A stretch of DNA of 64,000 nt, taken from positions 55,267 to 119,266 of the forward strand of contig CANMVX010000007.1 of the NCBI GenBank assembly GCA_947501115.1, read 5' to 3'. The position numbers and the translations under genes were made by a program. The stretch comes from Haliscomenobacteraceae bacterium. Lineage in GTDB: Bacteria; Bacteroidota; Bacteroidia; Chitinophagales; Saprospiraceae. The notes below the pieces were generated by a model that saw only the letters and a list, made by a program, of their open reading frames with translations, searched no databases and was not told where the DNA came from. This document shows positions 43,692-53,155 of this stretch, one piece after another. Numbering within the stretch: position 1 is the stretch's first letter; each line of letters begins with the position of its first letter.

Positions 43692-44378
43692 TCACGTCCT
43701 GTTTTGAAACCAACCATCTTTCTGAGGCGGCTGCTCAAAGGTTTCCCGAGGTAAAAAGAATTCTTTTTCCTGCTTTTCGAAAAGTTTTCTCCGACGCCGT
43801 TCATTATAATCTTCCTCTTCCTCTGTATTTTTAAATAAAAAGGCGGTTATCATTCCTGATATTGCGCCCAACAAATGACTTTCCCATGAGATACCTTCCT
43901 GGCCAGGGAAAATGCCAATAATCATCGATCCGTAATAAAAACCGACCAATATGGCCAGAGCGATAGAGCGAATATTTCTTCTGAATATACCCAGCCAAAA
44001 AACAAACGCTACTAATCCGTAAATAACGCCACTGGCACCGATATGAAATACCTGTCTTCCGAATAACCATACGAGGCTGCCCGTTAGGAAATATATAAGG
44101 AACAAGGCAGGAAATGATATTCTCCTGTAGAAAAATAAAATGAGGGTCATAAGGGCAAAAAGGGGTGGGGTATTGGACATCAAGTGAGACCAGTTACCAT
44201 GAATCCATGGACTAAATAATATGCCTTTTATCCCAAAATCGGTTCTTGGAAATATACCCAAATTGCCTAAATCAATGAAAGTCAGGAAGGTAACCAAATG
44301 AACTAGCCACAGGATTGAAACCGTCAGGGTAGCTATTTTCAGGCTCTGAAAAAATGAATTTGGTTTTTTAGACTTCAT
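43692..44378 (-). CDS. Rhomboid-family intramembrane serine protease
   Basis: 228 aa, about six membrane helices. The catalytic Ser is in GASGVIYGLVAFVFWLG (about residue 116) and the His in SWESHLLGAISGMI (about residue 165). The loop WIHGNWSHLMSNTPPLFAL is the conserved H/N region. The C-terminal tail is charged. It cleaves other membrane proteins; the substrate is unknown. It starts 16 bp after the pfkA stop on the same strand, so it may share its transcript. Confidence 0.9.
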   Translation of the reverse strand: MKSKKPNSFFQSLKIATLTVSILWLVHLVTFLTFIDLGNLGIFPRTDFGIKGILFSPWIHGNWSHLMSNTPPLFALMTLILFFYRRISFPALFLIYFLTGSLVWLFGRQVFHIGASGVIYGLVAFVFWLGIFRRNIRSIALAILVGFYYGSMIIGIFPGQEGISWESHLLGAISGMITAFLFKNTEEEEDYNERRRRKLFEKQEKEFFLPRETFEQPPQKDGWFQNRT

Positions 44379-44394
44379 TAATGGGTGTTGATTA

Positions 44395-45366
44395 TCAATT
44401 TAAATCTCTGATAAGATCTAAATACTTAGGTGAAATATCTCCCGCTTTTTTAATAGCATTTTCAAAAGGGGTGTAGGCAATTTCATTATTTATAATGCCA
44501 ATCATTACACCAGATCTACCCTCGAGGAGAGCATCTGTGGCGGCAACGCCCATTCTACTGGCCCGCACTCTTTCTAAACAAGTGGGACTGCCTCCTCGTT
44601 GAATATGACCTAAGATGGATACTTTTATTTCAAAAATATCTAATTTTGATTTTACATAATCAGCAATTTGATAAGCTCCACCCGCCTCATCTCCTTCGGC
44701 AACAACTACAATACTAGAGTTCTTTTTTCTATCGTGAGCATTTTGCAGCACCTTAACCAAATCGTCTAAATTTGTCTTATGCTCTGGCACCAAAACCGCT
44801 TCAGCACCGGTGGCAATACCTGCGGCCATGGCAATATAACCAGCATCGCGACCCATCACTTCAACAAAGAATAATCGGTCATGTGCGTTAGCGGTGTCTT
44901 TAATTTTGTCAATAGCTTCCATCGCCGTATTAATAGCGGTATCGAAGCCAATGGTATGATCCGTTCCCGCTAAATCGTTGTCGATAGTACCCGGACAGCC
45001 TACGATGTTAATATCGGGAAATTCCTTCATAAAAATGTCTGCCCCTGTAAAAGTTCCGTCGCCACCGATAGCCACGATACCGTCAATACCTGCACTTTTA
45101 AGATTTTGATAAGCTAGTTTTCTACCTTCGGTGGTCATAAAATCTTTACTTCTTGCAGACCTCAGGATAGTTCCCCCTGTATTTATGATAGAAGAAACAG
45201 AGTGTGAATCCATATTTTTAATGTCACCTTCTATAAGACCCTGATAACCGCGATAGATACCTGCCACTTCGAGGCCTCTTTTTAATGCGGACCTAACTAC
45301 GGCGCGAATACAAGCATTCATGCCCGGTGCATCACCTCCTGAAGTAAATACTCCAATTTTTTTCAT
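44395..45366 (-). CDS. pfkA: ATP-dependent 6-phosphofructokinase
   Basis: 323 aa, standard bacterial length. ATP site FTSGGDAPGMNACIRAVV at the N-terminus, GGDGTFTGA (about residue 104), and catalytic GTIDNDLAGTDHTIGFDTA (about 126-144) with the Asp of TIDND. ILGHIQRGGSP is also conserved. It commits fructose-6-phosphate to glycolysis. It is preceded 19 bp upstream by the repeat-rich protein and followed by the rhomboid gene. Confidence 0.96.
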   Translation of the reverse strand: MKKIGVFTSGGDAPGMNACIRAVVRSALKRGLEVAGIYRGYQGLIEGDIKNMDSHSVSSIINTGGTILRSARSKDFMTTEGRKLAYQNLKSAGIDGIVAIGGDGTFTGADIFMKEFPDINIVGCPGTIDNDLAGTDHTIGFDTAINTAMEAIDKIKDTANAHDRLFFVEVMGRDAGYIAMAAGIATGAEAVLVPEHKTNLDDLVKVLQNAHDRKKNSSIVVVAEGDEAGGAYQIADYVKSKLDIFEIKVSILGHIQRGGSPTCLERVRASRMGVAATDALLEGRSGVMIGIINNEIAYTPFENAIKKAGDISPKYLDLIRDLN

Positions 45367-45385
45367 AGTTCTAAATTATGCTTAA

Positions 45386-46120
45386 TTATAAGAATCGTCG
45401 GCGAACCGTATTGATAAATGATTTTGCTGCGTCTTTTCTTTCCTCTTTATGCCAGTCGTGTTGACGGCCAATATTCAGTAAAAATACTTTTGCCTGGTCA
45501 AAATGAGTAAAATTATTGATCATCTTTACTGCTTCTTCCATTTCTACACTATTTTTTCCAAATAAATCATTGGTGTACAAAAGACGTTCATTCATACTAA
45601 ACGTGGAAAAACTTAAATTAGTAATAGCTTGACTAGCTAATCTTTCTGCTAAATTACTAGGTTCTTGCCATATAAACAAATGGGCTAACTCGTTATTTAA
45701 GAAGGGTTCAGCAGGTTGAGGGGTCACCGTAGGGGCTACTGGTTCGGATATTTCTTTCTCGGGTTCAAAATTGGCTACCCCTCGCTCACGTCCCAATAAA
45801 CCCGTCTCTCTTTTCACTTCGTTTAAGGGTTGTACCTCTTTTACGGGTTGTACTTCCTTCACCGCTTGAATTTCCTTTTCAGGTTGTACCTCTTTTATGG
45901 GCTGTACCTCTTTAATAGGTATTATCTCCTTCTCCGGTTGAACCTCCTTAACAGGCGCTTTATTTTGACTTTGGCTCAATGCGATGGTTTCGTAAAACTG
46001 CCTTAAATAGCTTAGCATCAGGTCTCTTTCCAGGGGGGAAACGCCAGGTGTATTCGCATCGATATTTTTATAAAGCGCATTTATTTTGTGTATCAATACG
46101 CGTGCTTTTTCCTTGTCCAT
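45386..46120 (-). CDS. Cytoplasmic protein with KEVQP hexapeptide repeats
   Basis: 244 aa, no signal peptide. The helical N-terminus (about 1-52) is followed by seven and a half hexapeptide units of type VKEVQP/EKEIQP/IKEVQP (about 57-102), encoded by 18-bp direct repeats. A helical C-terminal domain (about 145-244) has AHLFIWQEPSNLAERLASQA and KEERKDAAKSFINTVRRRFL. It resembles uncharacterised Bacteroidota proteins with a Pro-rich linker between helical ends. It sits 19 bp before pfkA; function unknown. Confidence 0.78.
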   Translation of the reverse strand: MDKEKARVLIHKINALYKNIDANTPGVSPLERDLMLSYLRQFYETIALSQSQNKAPVKEVQPEKEIIPIKEVQPIKEVQPEKEIQAVKEVQPVKEVQPLNEVKRETGLLGRERGVANFEPEKEISEPVAPTVTPQPAEPFLNNELAHLFIWQEPSNLAERLASQAITNLSFSTFSMNERLLYTNDLFGKNSVEMEEAVKMINNFTHFDQAKVFLLNIGRQHDWHKEERKDAAKSFINTVRRRFL

Positions 46121-46284
46121 GATACATTTTCAGGTTGACTTTAGCAAATATTCTTTACCTCTATCCTAAAGTTGATTTGTTTATAACGCACAAATATCTA
46201 ATTTTAACTTCCCAAATGGAAATTAGACAATGAAAATTAATAAAATTTATCATTTGACTAATATTTTAATCAAAAAAGAATAAT

Positions 46285-46857
46285 ATGTTTATTGAGCCCT
46301 ACATTACAGGTAATCCTAAGGGATGGATTGAAGTAATATGTGGAGGAATGTTTTCAGGCAAAACAGAGGAGTTAATCAGGCGTTTAAAAAGAGCACGGAT
46401 AGCAAATCTTAAGGTTGAAATTTTTAAGCCTGCTACTGACAATCGGTATGCTATCAATGAAGTAGTCTCTCATGATGCAAATCAAATTCCTTCTATTGTG
46501 GTGCATCGGGCCATGGATATTCTTTCTTTAGTGGAGGAAAAGGAGGTCGTTGGTATCGATGAGGCTCAGTTTTTTGACAATGATCTCGTTTTAGTCTGTA
46601 GGGAATTGGCCAACAGAGGTATTAGAGTGATTGTTGCCGGGTTGGATATGGATTATAAAGGGGTTCCTTTTGAACCTATTCCCGCCCTTTTAGCTACCGC
46701 TGAATACATTACGAAGGTGCATGCCATTTGTCCTCATTGCGGACAGTTAGCCTCCCATTCTTATCGGCTGGTTGACGTGGAAGATAAGGTGCTGGTGGGC
46801 GAAAAACAACTGTATGAACCACGTTGTAGAAATTGTTTTAATAAAGGAATGCTTTAA
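46285..46857 (+). CDS. tdk: Thymidine kinase
   Basis: 190 aa, type II thymidine kinase. Walker A is GGMFSGKTEELIRRLKRA (about residue 21), Walker B is GIDEAQFFD (about residue 92), and a zinc site is built from ICPHCGQ and EPRCRNCF. The lasso loop GVPFEPIPALLATAEYITK is present. It phosphorylates thymidine for salvage. It is transcribed divergently from the repeat-protein gene and stands alone before purH. Confidence 0.95.
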   Translation: MFIEPYITGNPKGWIEVICGGMFSGKTEELIRRLKRARIANLKVEIFKPATDNRYAINEVVSHDANQIPSIVVHRAMDILSLVEEKEVVGIDEAQFFDNDLVLVCRELANRGIRVIVAGLDMDYKGVPFEPIPALLATAEYITKVHAICPHCGQLASHSYRLVDVEDKVLVGEKQLYEPRCRNCFNKGML

Positions 46858-46927
46858 AGTTCGTTGCTCATGATAATATCCAAAATTTTGTTTCCATATT
46901 AATTATCAATTAATTCAATTTTATAAC

Positions 46928-46935
46928 TAAGTTTG
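46928..46935 (+). promoter_or_regulatory. Candidate -7 element for purH
   Basis: TAAGTTTG, a TAnnTTTG match, 28 bp before the purH ATG. There is no clear -33 partner. Confidence 0.45.
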
Positions 46936-46963
46936 CGAAAATTTTCTTGTTATCACAACCATT

Positions 46964-48493
46964 ATGTCTTTAATTCCAATTTCTCGTGCGTTAATCTCTG
47001 TTTACTCAAAAGATGGTTTAGAACCATTGGCTAAGTTGTTGCATCATTACGGTGTTGAAATATACTCAACAGGAGGTACGCAAGCCTATTTGGAAAGTTT
47101 GGGCATTCCCGTTATAACCGTTGAATCACTAACGGGATACCCTTCTATTCTTGACGGAAGAGTTAAAACACTTCATCCAAAAGTTTTTGGTGGCATTCTT
47201 GCCCGACGCGAAGTAGGACATTTAGCAGAACTAAATGAAATGGATATTCCTCCTTTCGACCTAGTGGTAGTCGATTTATATCCGTTCGAGGAAACGGTTG
47301 CTTCAGGTGCAGGCGAAGCAGAAATCATTGAAAAAATTGACATTGGAGGAATTTCTTTGATTAGAGCCGCTGCTAAAAATTTCAATGATGTGGTGGTTAT
47401 TCCATCAAAGTTATCCTATAAACCGTTAGTAGAGGCTTTAGAAAAAAATGCTGGCTCAACAACGCTTGCTGAGCGTTTATCATTTGCCAGGGCTGCTTTT
47501 GGCGTGACTTCACATTATGATGCAGCTATTTATGCCTACTTTCAAGGAGATGAAACCTTTTCGGAATCTTTGCGCCTTACTGAAAATAATAGGGTGAACC
47601 TTCGTTACGGTGAAAATCCACATCAAAAAGCCGTTTTTTACGGAGATTTTGATGATATGTTCGAAAAATTAGCAGGAAAAGAACTATCGTTCAATAATTT
47701 AACAGATATAGACGCTGCCGTTGGATTGATTTCTGAGTTTGAAAAGGATGGGCCAACGATGGTCATTCTAAAACATACCAATCCTTGCGGTGTGGCCACC
47801 AGATCTACCATTAAGGAGGCATGGCTGGCTGCCTTAGCTGCCGATCCCGTTTCTGCATTTGGGGGTATTTTTATATCAAACGTACCCATTGATATGGCTA
47901 CTGCAGCTGAGATAGATCAGCTTTTTTACGAAGTATTAATTGCACCAGAATTTGCGGAAGACGCATTAAATTTTTTGAGTAAAAAGAAAAACAGAATTTT
48001 ATTGAAGTTAAAAAAACTTAAAATTCAAAACATTAGCGTTAAATCTTTGTTAAATGGCGTGATTGTTCAGGAAAATGACGTTATAACGGAAGGAAGGGAG
48101 ATTTGTAAAGTAGCGACCCTATTGGAACCTACGGAAAATCAGTGGAAAGATTTGATGTTCGCCGCAAAATGTTGCAAACACCTGAAATCAAACGTTATTG
48201 TGCTGGCTAAAGATAATCAGCTTTTGGGTATGGGTTGTGGTCAGACATCGAGAATTGATGCGATGGAACAAGCGGTGGACAAGGCAAAAAAATATGGTTT
48301 TGATCTGCAGGGTGCAGTGATGGCTTCAGATGCTTTTTTTCCCTTCCCCGATTGTGTGGAAGTAGCTGAACGGGCGGGAATAAAGGCAGTTATTCAACCG
48401 GGTGGATCGGTTAAAGATCAGGAAAGTATAGATTTTTGTGATGCGAATAATATGGCAATGGTTATAACTGGAATTAGACACTTTAGACATTAA
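46964..48493 (+). CDS. purH: Bifunctional AICAR formyltransferase / IMP cyclohydrolase PurH
   Basis: 509 aa, the full two-domain length. The N-terminal MGS-like IMP cyclohydrolase domain (about 1-195) has YSTGGTQAYLE and LDGRVKTLHPKVFGGIL. The C-terminal transformylase has LRYGENPHQKAVFYG (about 209) and ILKHTNPCGVA (about 269) with catalytic Lys-His, ending IQPGGSVKDQESIDF and TGIRHFRH. It catalyses the last two steps of IMP synthesis. It is likely monocistronic or leads into the outer-membrane gene 63 bp on. Confidence 0.97.
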   Translation: MSLIPISRALISVYSKDGLEPLAKLLHHYGVEIYSTGGTQAYLESLGIPVITVESLTGYPSILDGRVKTLHPKVFGGILARREVGHLAELNEMDIPPFDLVVVDLYPFEETVASGAGEAEIIEKIDIGGISLIRAAAKNFNDVVVIPSKLSYKPLVEALEKNAGSTTLAERLSFARAAFGVTSHYDAAIYAYFQGDETFSESLRLTENNRVNLRYGENPHQKAVFYGDFDDMFEKLAGKELSFNNLTDIDAAVGLISEFEKDGPTMVILKHTNPCGVATRSTIKEAWLAALAADPVSAFGGIFISNVPIDMATAAEIDQLFYEVLIAPEFAEDALNFLSKKKNRILLKLKKLKIQNISVKSLLNGVIVQENDVITEGREICKVATLLEPTENQWKDLMFAAKCCKHLKSNVIVLAKDNQLLGMGCGQTSRIDAMEQAVDKAKKYGFDLQGAVMASDAFFPFPDCVEVAERAGIKAVIQPGGSVKDQESIDFCDANNMAMVITGIRHFRH

Positions 48494-48556
48494 TTCTTTA
48501 AACCAACTATATTGCAGTTATTAGCATCTTTACATAAAATAAACGTAGTGGCTCAA

Positions 48557-49921
48557 ATGGCTAAATTAAACAATAAAGTATGGCTTCTAGTCATTGGACT
48601 ATCGTTCCTGGGAGCTTTACAGCTAGCTGGACAGTCCACGTCGAGTATTATTCCCAAATATAACTCGCCCTATTCCAGGTTAGGCATAGGTAACTATTAT
48701 CCGGGATATTTTGCAGCAGCAGCTGGTATGGGGGGAATTGGCGTTGGGTATAACGATCCCACGCATCTCAATCCGCAAAATCCAGCCTCTCTCGGTTTCT
48801 TAAGAGTCACAGCTTTTGAAGGAGGTATATTTTCCAAGTATAATGTCCTCAATAACGGTAAAGGAGAGAGGGATGACGCCTGGAGCGGAAATATCCAGTA
48901 TCTAAGTCTTGGTTTTCCCATGCGTAACCCTATTAATGAATCGTTGGAAAGACAACAGCCTACCTCGGGGATTGGCATGGCCTTTACTTTAGTGCCTTAT
49001 ACTTACGTAGGTTACGATGTAAAATCTACCATTGAAAATCCAGGATTCGGTACGGCAACCAATACGTTGAAAGGAACTGGCGGTACTTATAAACTTGCCT
49101 GGTCAAATGGCTTTAGGTATAAAAGTATCGCTGTGGGCTTAGAAACGGCTTATTTGTTTGGTAAAATAACTAATTCGCGACGCTTGCAATTAGATTCATC
49201 GTCTATTGCCTATGGAACTGAATTAGCAGATGATATTAGTTTAAGAGGTCTTCGGTTAAAAGCTGGGTTTCAGGCCGCTATTGATTTTGGAAAGAAAAAA
49301 GATAAGGATAAATCAATTTCAGACTATAAAAGGCTCCTCATTTCGGGTACTTACACCATGGGAGGTTCTGTACAGACCAATGCCAGTCGTTTTTATAGAA
49401 GAGAATTGTATTTAACCACTACCATAATAGATACCATTTTAAGAGAATTTGATAATATTCAAACAGGACAGCTTCCCATGGAATTTGGTATGGGGCTTAC
49501 TTTTGAACGGTTTAATAAGCTTAGAATTAGTGCAGAATATACCGTTGGAAAATGGTCCAATTATGAGTTAACTGCAAAATCAGATAAACTATTTGATAAT
49601 TATTTCTTTAGATTTGGGGGTGAATTGATTCCAGAGTATGCTTCTTATAACAAATATAGCAGGCGTATGAGTTACAGATTAGGCGCATTTTATGGAACAG
49701 ACCCCCGAACAGTAAATGGAAAATCTCTACTTCAATACGGCTTTACCATGGGATTAGGTCTTCCGATAGTGGTTCCCCGGCAAACTCCTTCTTTCGTAGA
49801 TTTATCTTTGGAAGTAGGTCGTTTTGGCCTGAAAGACGCACTAAGAGAGACTTATATCCAACTAACAGCTGGATTTTCACTAAACGACAACACCTGGTTT
49901 TACAAACGTAAATTTAACTAA
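48557..49921 (+). CDS. Outer-membrane beta-barrel protein, unknown function
   Basis: 454 aa from the ATG at 48557; an upstream TTG would give an unlikely N-terminus. A signal peptide (to about residue 25) precedes YNSPYSRLGIGNYYP and alternating beta strands throughout, ending in an aromatic-rich strand NDNTWFYKRKFN typical of outer-membrane barrels. It resembles PorV/FadL-like and DUF-type barrels of Bacteroidota. It is 2 bp before a TPR-protein gene, probably in one operon. Role unknown. Confidence 0.8.
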   Translation: MAKLNNKVWLLVIGLSFLGALQLAGQSTSSIIPKYNSPYSRLGIGNYYPGYFAAAAGMGGIGVGYNDPTHLNPQNPASLGFLRVTAFEGGIFSKYNVLNNGKGERDDAWSGNIQYLSLGFPMRNPINESLERQQPTSGIGMAFTLVPYTYVGYDVKSTIENPGFGTATNTLKGTGGTYKLAWSNGFRYKSIAVGLETAYLFGKITNSRRLQLDSSSIAYGTELADDISLRGLRLKAGFQAAIDFGKKKDKDKSISDYKRLLISGTYTMGGSVQTNASRFYRRELYLTTTIIDTILREFDNIQTGQLPMEFGMGLTFERFNKLRISAEYTVGKWSNYELTAKSDKLFDNYFFRFGGELIPEYASYNKYSRRMSYRLGAFYGTDPRTVNGKSLLQYGFTMGLGLPIVVPRQTPSFVDLSLEVGRFGLKDALRETYIQLTAGFSLNDNTWFYKRKFN

Positions 49922-49923
49922 TT

Positions 49924-51333
49924 ATGAAGGTTCTATCTCATGGAGTTCTTCCACTACTCCTCTTACTTACTTCGTTTAATAATGCTAATGCCCAGTGCAA
50001 TTCTTGGGTGGGAAACCCTCGGGAAACGGAAGCGAAAGAGGCTCATGTACTTTACAGGCAGATGGTAAAAGGTAAAACAGCTGCCGATTTGGCTAAATTA
50101 GATGATGTATCATTCGGTATTATCTATGATAATTGGCTAAAAGCTTACGAAATTGCCCCAATGGCTGATGGACAAAGAGCAAATCACTACATTGATGGCG
50201 TGGAAATAATGAAGGCTAAGAAAGAGAAATCAACAGATGACGCAGCTAAATTAGCCGCTGATAAACTTATAATTTCTCTTTATGACCAATTGGCGGTTTG
50301 TTATCCAAAGGAAATAGGGTACGCCTTAAGCAGAAAGGCGTTTGATATGTTCTATATGCCTTCTTATGGATACAGTGCCGAAACTGCGGCAGCATTTAAA
50401 AATGCTATAGAAAAAGCGGGTAACTCTGCTGAATATATAATTCTTGAGCCCATTGGTTTGATAGTAAATTATATGTTCAAAAATAAATTGATGTCTTCAG
50501 CAGATGCAAGATTTTTAGTGGAAAAATCACAGGAAATTGCTGACTTCAATATTTCTAATAATGAGAAATATGGCCAATATTACGAGGCCTCTTATGCAAG
50601 AATGGAGGTACCTTTGGCTGAAGTTGAAGGTAAAATATTCGATTGTGACTATTTTAAAGCAAAATTGGTTCCGGCTTATCAGGAAAATCCAGAAGATTTA
50701 GCTACCATTCGCTATACTTTCAATAAATTGAAAACGCAGGGTTGTGCTGATACTGATCCTATCATGGTGGAGTTAAAGACTAAGTATGAGGCTAAAGCAG
50801 CTAACATGAATGCAGCTATGCAAGAGGATTTCTTAGCTAAAAATCCAGGAATGGCAGCAAGAAAGCTTTATGAGGAAGGGAATTTTAGCCAGGCTATTGC
50901 TAAATACCAAGAGGCTTTATCTACTGAAACGGATGATAGTAAAAAAGCAGATTATTACCTCGGTATTGCCTCAATTCAGTTCCGTCAGTTAAAATCTTAC
51001 GGTCCGGCAAGAGAAAATGCTCGTAAAGCAGCTTCGTTGAAGTCAAATTGGGGTAGGCCATACCTCTTAATTGGCGATATGTATGCTTCTACCAGTAGAA
51101 ATTGTGGCTCCGATGGTTACTCAAGAGGTTTAGCCGTACTCGCTGCCATAGAAAAATATGCGCAAGCAAGAAATATCGATGCAGAGGTGTCTGCCGAAGC
51201 TTCTAAAAAAATATCCCTTTATGGTGCATCTATTCCTCCAAAGGATGAGGCACACATGAGAGGTATTGCGGAAGGTGCCAGAGTATCAACAGGTTGTTGG
51301 ATAGGCGAAACGGTTACGCTTAGATATAATTAA
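49924..51333 (+). CDS. Secreted TPR-like protein (paralog A)
   Basis: 469 aa with a signal peptide (to about residue 23). The body is helical, with a clear TPR pair at about 315-385 (AARKLYEEGNFSQAIAKYQE, ADYYLGIASIQFRQLKSY). Conserved cysteines occur in AVCYPKE, FDCDYF, GCAD and GCWIG. The C-terminus, ending in a GCWIGETVTLRYN-like strand, is shared with the next gene. It starts 2 bp after the outer-membrane gene. Function unknown; periplasmic or surface assembly is plausible. Confidence 0.82.
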   Translation: MKVLSHGVLPLLLLLTSFNNANAQCNSWVGNPRETEAKEAHVLYRQMVKGKTAADLAKLDDVSFGIIYDNWLKAYEIAPMADGQRANHYIDGVEIMKAKKEKSTDDAAKLAADKLIISLYDQLAVCYPKEIGYALSRKAFDMFYMPSYGYSAETAAAFKNAIEKAGNSAEYIILEPIGLIVNYMFKNKLMSSADARFLVEKSQEIADFNISNNEKYGQYYEASYARMEVPLAEVEGKIFDCDYFKAKLVPAYQENPEDLATIRYTFNKLKTQGCADTDPIMVELKTKYEAKAANMNAAMQEDFLAKNPGMAARKLYEEGNFSQAIAKYQEALSTETDDSKKADYYLGIASIQFRQLKSYGPARENARKAASLKSNWGRPYLLIGDMYASTSRNCGSDGYSRGLAVLAAIEKYAQARNIDAEVSAEASKKISLYGASIPPKDEAHMRGIAEGARVSTGCWIGETVTLRYN

Positions 51334-51360
51334 TTTCAAACCAATTGATGGGTTTGCCGA

Positions 51361-51392
51361 AAGGCCTTGTTCCTCTTTCGGGACAAGGCCTT
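51361..51392 (+). terminator. Intrinsic terminator between the TPR paralogs
   Basis: AAGGCCTTGT (51361-51370) pairs perfectly with ACAAGGCCTT (51383-51392), a 12-nt loop, then a T-rich run. The next ATG is only 20 bp on, so either transcription of the second paralog is reduced or it is read through. Confidence 0.75.
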
Positions 51393-51411
51393 TACTTTTA
51401 AATTTTTTCTT

Positions 51412-52842
51412 ATGAAGTTCCTTATCTTTTTTTCTTATCTGTTATTATTAACAGCCTTTTTAAGTTGCTCACCTAAAATGAAGGTGGTCACTACCACGGA
51501 AAGTGCACCAGTCACTTATACCTTGCCAAAAGTGGAAAGACCAAAAGGATTTTGTGCCACTTTTGATCAGTCGGAGAATCCTCAGGAAGCCTTGCGAAGT
51601 TTTGTACTTTACAGAGATTTTTTAAAAGATACCGATTGGAGTCAGGCGTATGAATATTGGGTAAAAGTTTATGAACTGGCTCCAGCAGCTGATGGTAAAA
51701 GAAATACAGTCCTTTCAGATGGAATTCGCTTTTATGAACATTTTTTAGAACTCGAGAAGGATTCTCTGAAAAAAGAAGAGTGGATAAATAAAATATTTGC
51801 TTTGTATGACAGAATCGAAGAATGTTATCCAGCAGGTGGTTATGTACCCGCCCGGAAAGGTTTTGATTTGTTTTTTACGTATAAAAACCGAGCTTCAAAA
51901 AAAGAGATTTATGACCTTTTTAAAAAAGCGTGGGATCTTGATGGGGAAGAAGTCCCCGATTTTGTGCTGAATCCATTCACTTCTCTGCTGGTCGATTTGT
52001 ATTTTTCAAATGAAATACCTTTGGAGGAAGCCAGAAAGTATTCGTTAGCTTTATCTAACAGACTAAAAAAGGGTTTAGCAGAATGCGAAGGCTCCTCCTG
52101 CGTGCGATGGAAAGTTATTGAAGAATATTTGCCACTCAGAATGGAGGTTTTCGAAACAGTGAAAGGTTTTTACGATTGTAACTATTTTATGGATAAATAT
52201 TATCCGCAGTTTTTAGCAGCTTCTGACGATTGTGAAGTTATCAGAGAAGTTTATAGCAGGTTAAAATTTGCAGGATGTTCTGATGTAGAAGAAAAATTTG
52301 CCGCGTTAATTCAAAAAGGAAATGAAAAATGTGCCCCGGAAAAGGGTCCCGCAGAACTAGCCTACATTTGCCTGAGAGATGCGGACTACTCTTGTGCTAT
52401 AGAGGGTTTCCTGAAAGCCTCGAAGGAAGTAGAGGATGTGAAAAAAAAGGGCGAACTTATACTTCTGGCTGCGAAGGTGTATTATGTTCATAAGAAAAAT
52501 TTTACGAAGGCAAGACAATTGGCTTTAGAGGCCGCCGCAGCAAGACCAAACTGGGGAGAGCCTTATATTCTTATCGGCAGAATGTATGCCTCTAGTGGCC
52601 CTCTTTGTGGTCCGGGCAGAGGTTGGGAGAGTCAGGTAGTCGTTTGGGTAGCTGTAGACGCCTGGGTCAAAGCTAGAAATGTCGATGCCTCTTTTGCCGC
52701 TGAAGCAAATAAAATGATTAACCAATATTCCCGTTTTATGCCCAATAAAGAAGATGTTTTTATTCGTGGCCTGAAAACGGGTGAAAGATTTTATGTTGGT
52801 TGCTGGATCCAGGAATCTACCACCATCAGAACGGTTGATTAA
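51412..52842 (+). CDS. TPR-like lipoprotein (paralog B)
   Basis: 476 aa from the ATG at 51412. A lipobox (LTAFLSC, Cys near 19) marks it as a lipoprotein, unlike paralog A. Body and C-terminus match paralog A: LAPAADGKRNTVLSDG, ECYPAGGYVPARKGFD, RPNWGEPYILIGRMYAS and the final GCWIQESTTIRT. The same spaced cysteines are kept. The pair arose by duplication, with one copy turned into a lipoprotein. Function unknown. Confidence 0.82.
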   Translation: MKFLIFFSYLLLLTAFLSCSPKMKVVTTTESAPVTYTLPKVERPKGFCATFDQSENPQEALRSFVLYRDFLKDTDWSQAYEYWVKVYELAPAADGKRNTVLSDGIRFYEHFLELEKDSLKKEEWINKIFALYDRIEECYPAGGYVPARKGFDLFFTYKNRASKKEIYDLFKKAWDLDGEEVPDFVLNPFTSLLVDLYFSNEIPLEEARKYSLALSNRLKKGLAECEGSSCVRWKVIEEYLPLRMEVFETVKGFYDCNYFMDKYYPQFLAASDDCEVIREVYSRLKFAGCSDVEEKFAALIQKGNEKCAPEKGPAELAYICLRDADYSCAIEGFLKASKEVEDVKKKGELILLAAKVYYVHKKNFTKARQLALEAAAARPNWGEPYILIGRMYASSGPLCGPGRGWESQVVVWVAVDAWVKARNVDASFAAEANKMINQYSRFMPNKEDVFIRGLKTGERFYVGCWIQESTTIRTVD

Positions 52843-53155
52843 TCATGATCGCCTTTTGATATCGGGATGTTTCACATGAAATGGTTTTGTTTTAATATTG
52901 GGGATGTTCCACATGCAATGATCGCATTTTGCCATTGGGGATGTTTCACATGCGATGATTTTGTTGTGGCATCGGGATGTTTCACAAAAAGCTATAGACG
53001 TGTAATCCCTCCGGGATTATGTCCATTGGGTATCCCTACGGGGTATCACATTCTTACCTGTTTCATGAATCCAGCGGATTCACATGTCTCTTGCCTGTCA
53101 ATGCCAAATCTCCATTATTCAACAAATACCTGTCAATGCCAAATCATCATCTCCA
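52843..53155. repeat. Gene-free stretch with parS-like half sites and short palindromes
   Basis: 313 bp. Four copies of GGGATGTTTCACATG (degenerate) start at 52864, 52901, 52938 and 52974, 36-37 bp apart. Then come TAATCCC-TCC-GGGATTA (53003-53019), a wobble stem TATCCC-TAC-GGGGTA, TGAATCC-AGC-GGATTCA (53066-53082), and a direct repeat CCTGTCAATGCCAAATC at 53094 and 53129. A frame open across this block is not a gene. Confidence 0.75.

Noticed and set aside
52864..52990. Evenly spaced repeats taken as a small CRISPR array
   Set aside because: Repeats are only about 15 bp, degenerate, with 22-bp spacers, and no cas gene is near.
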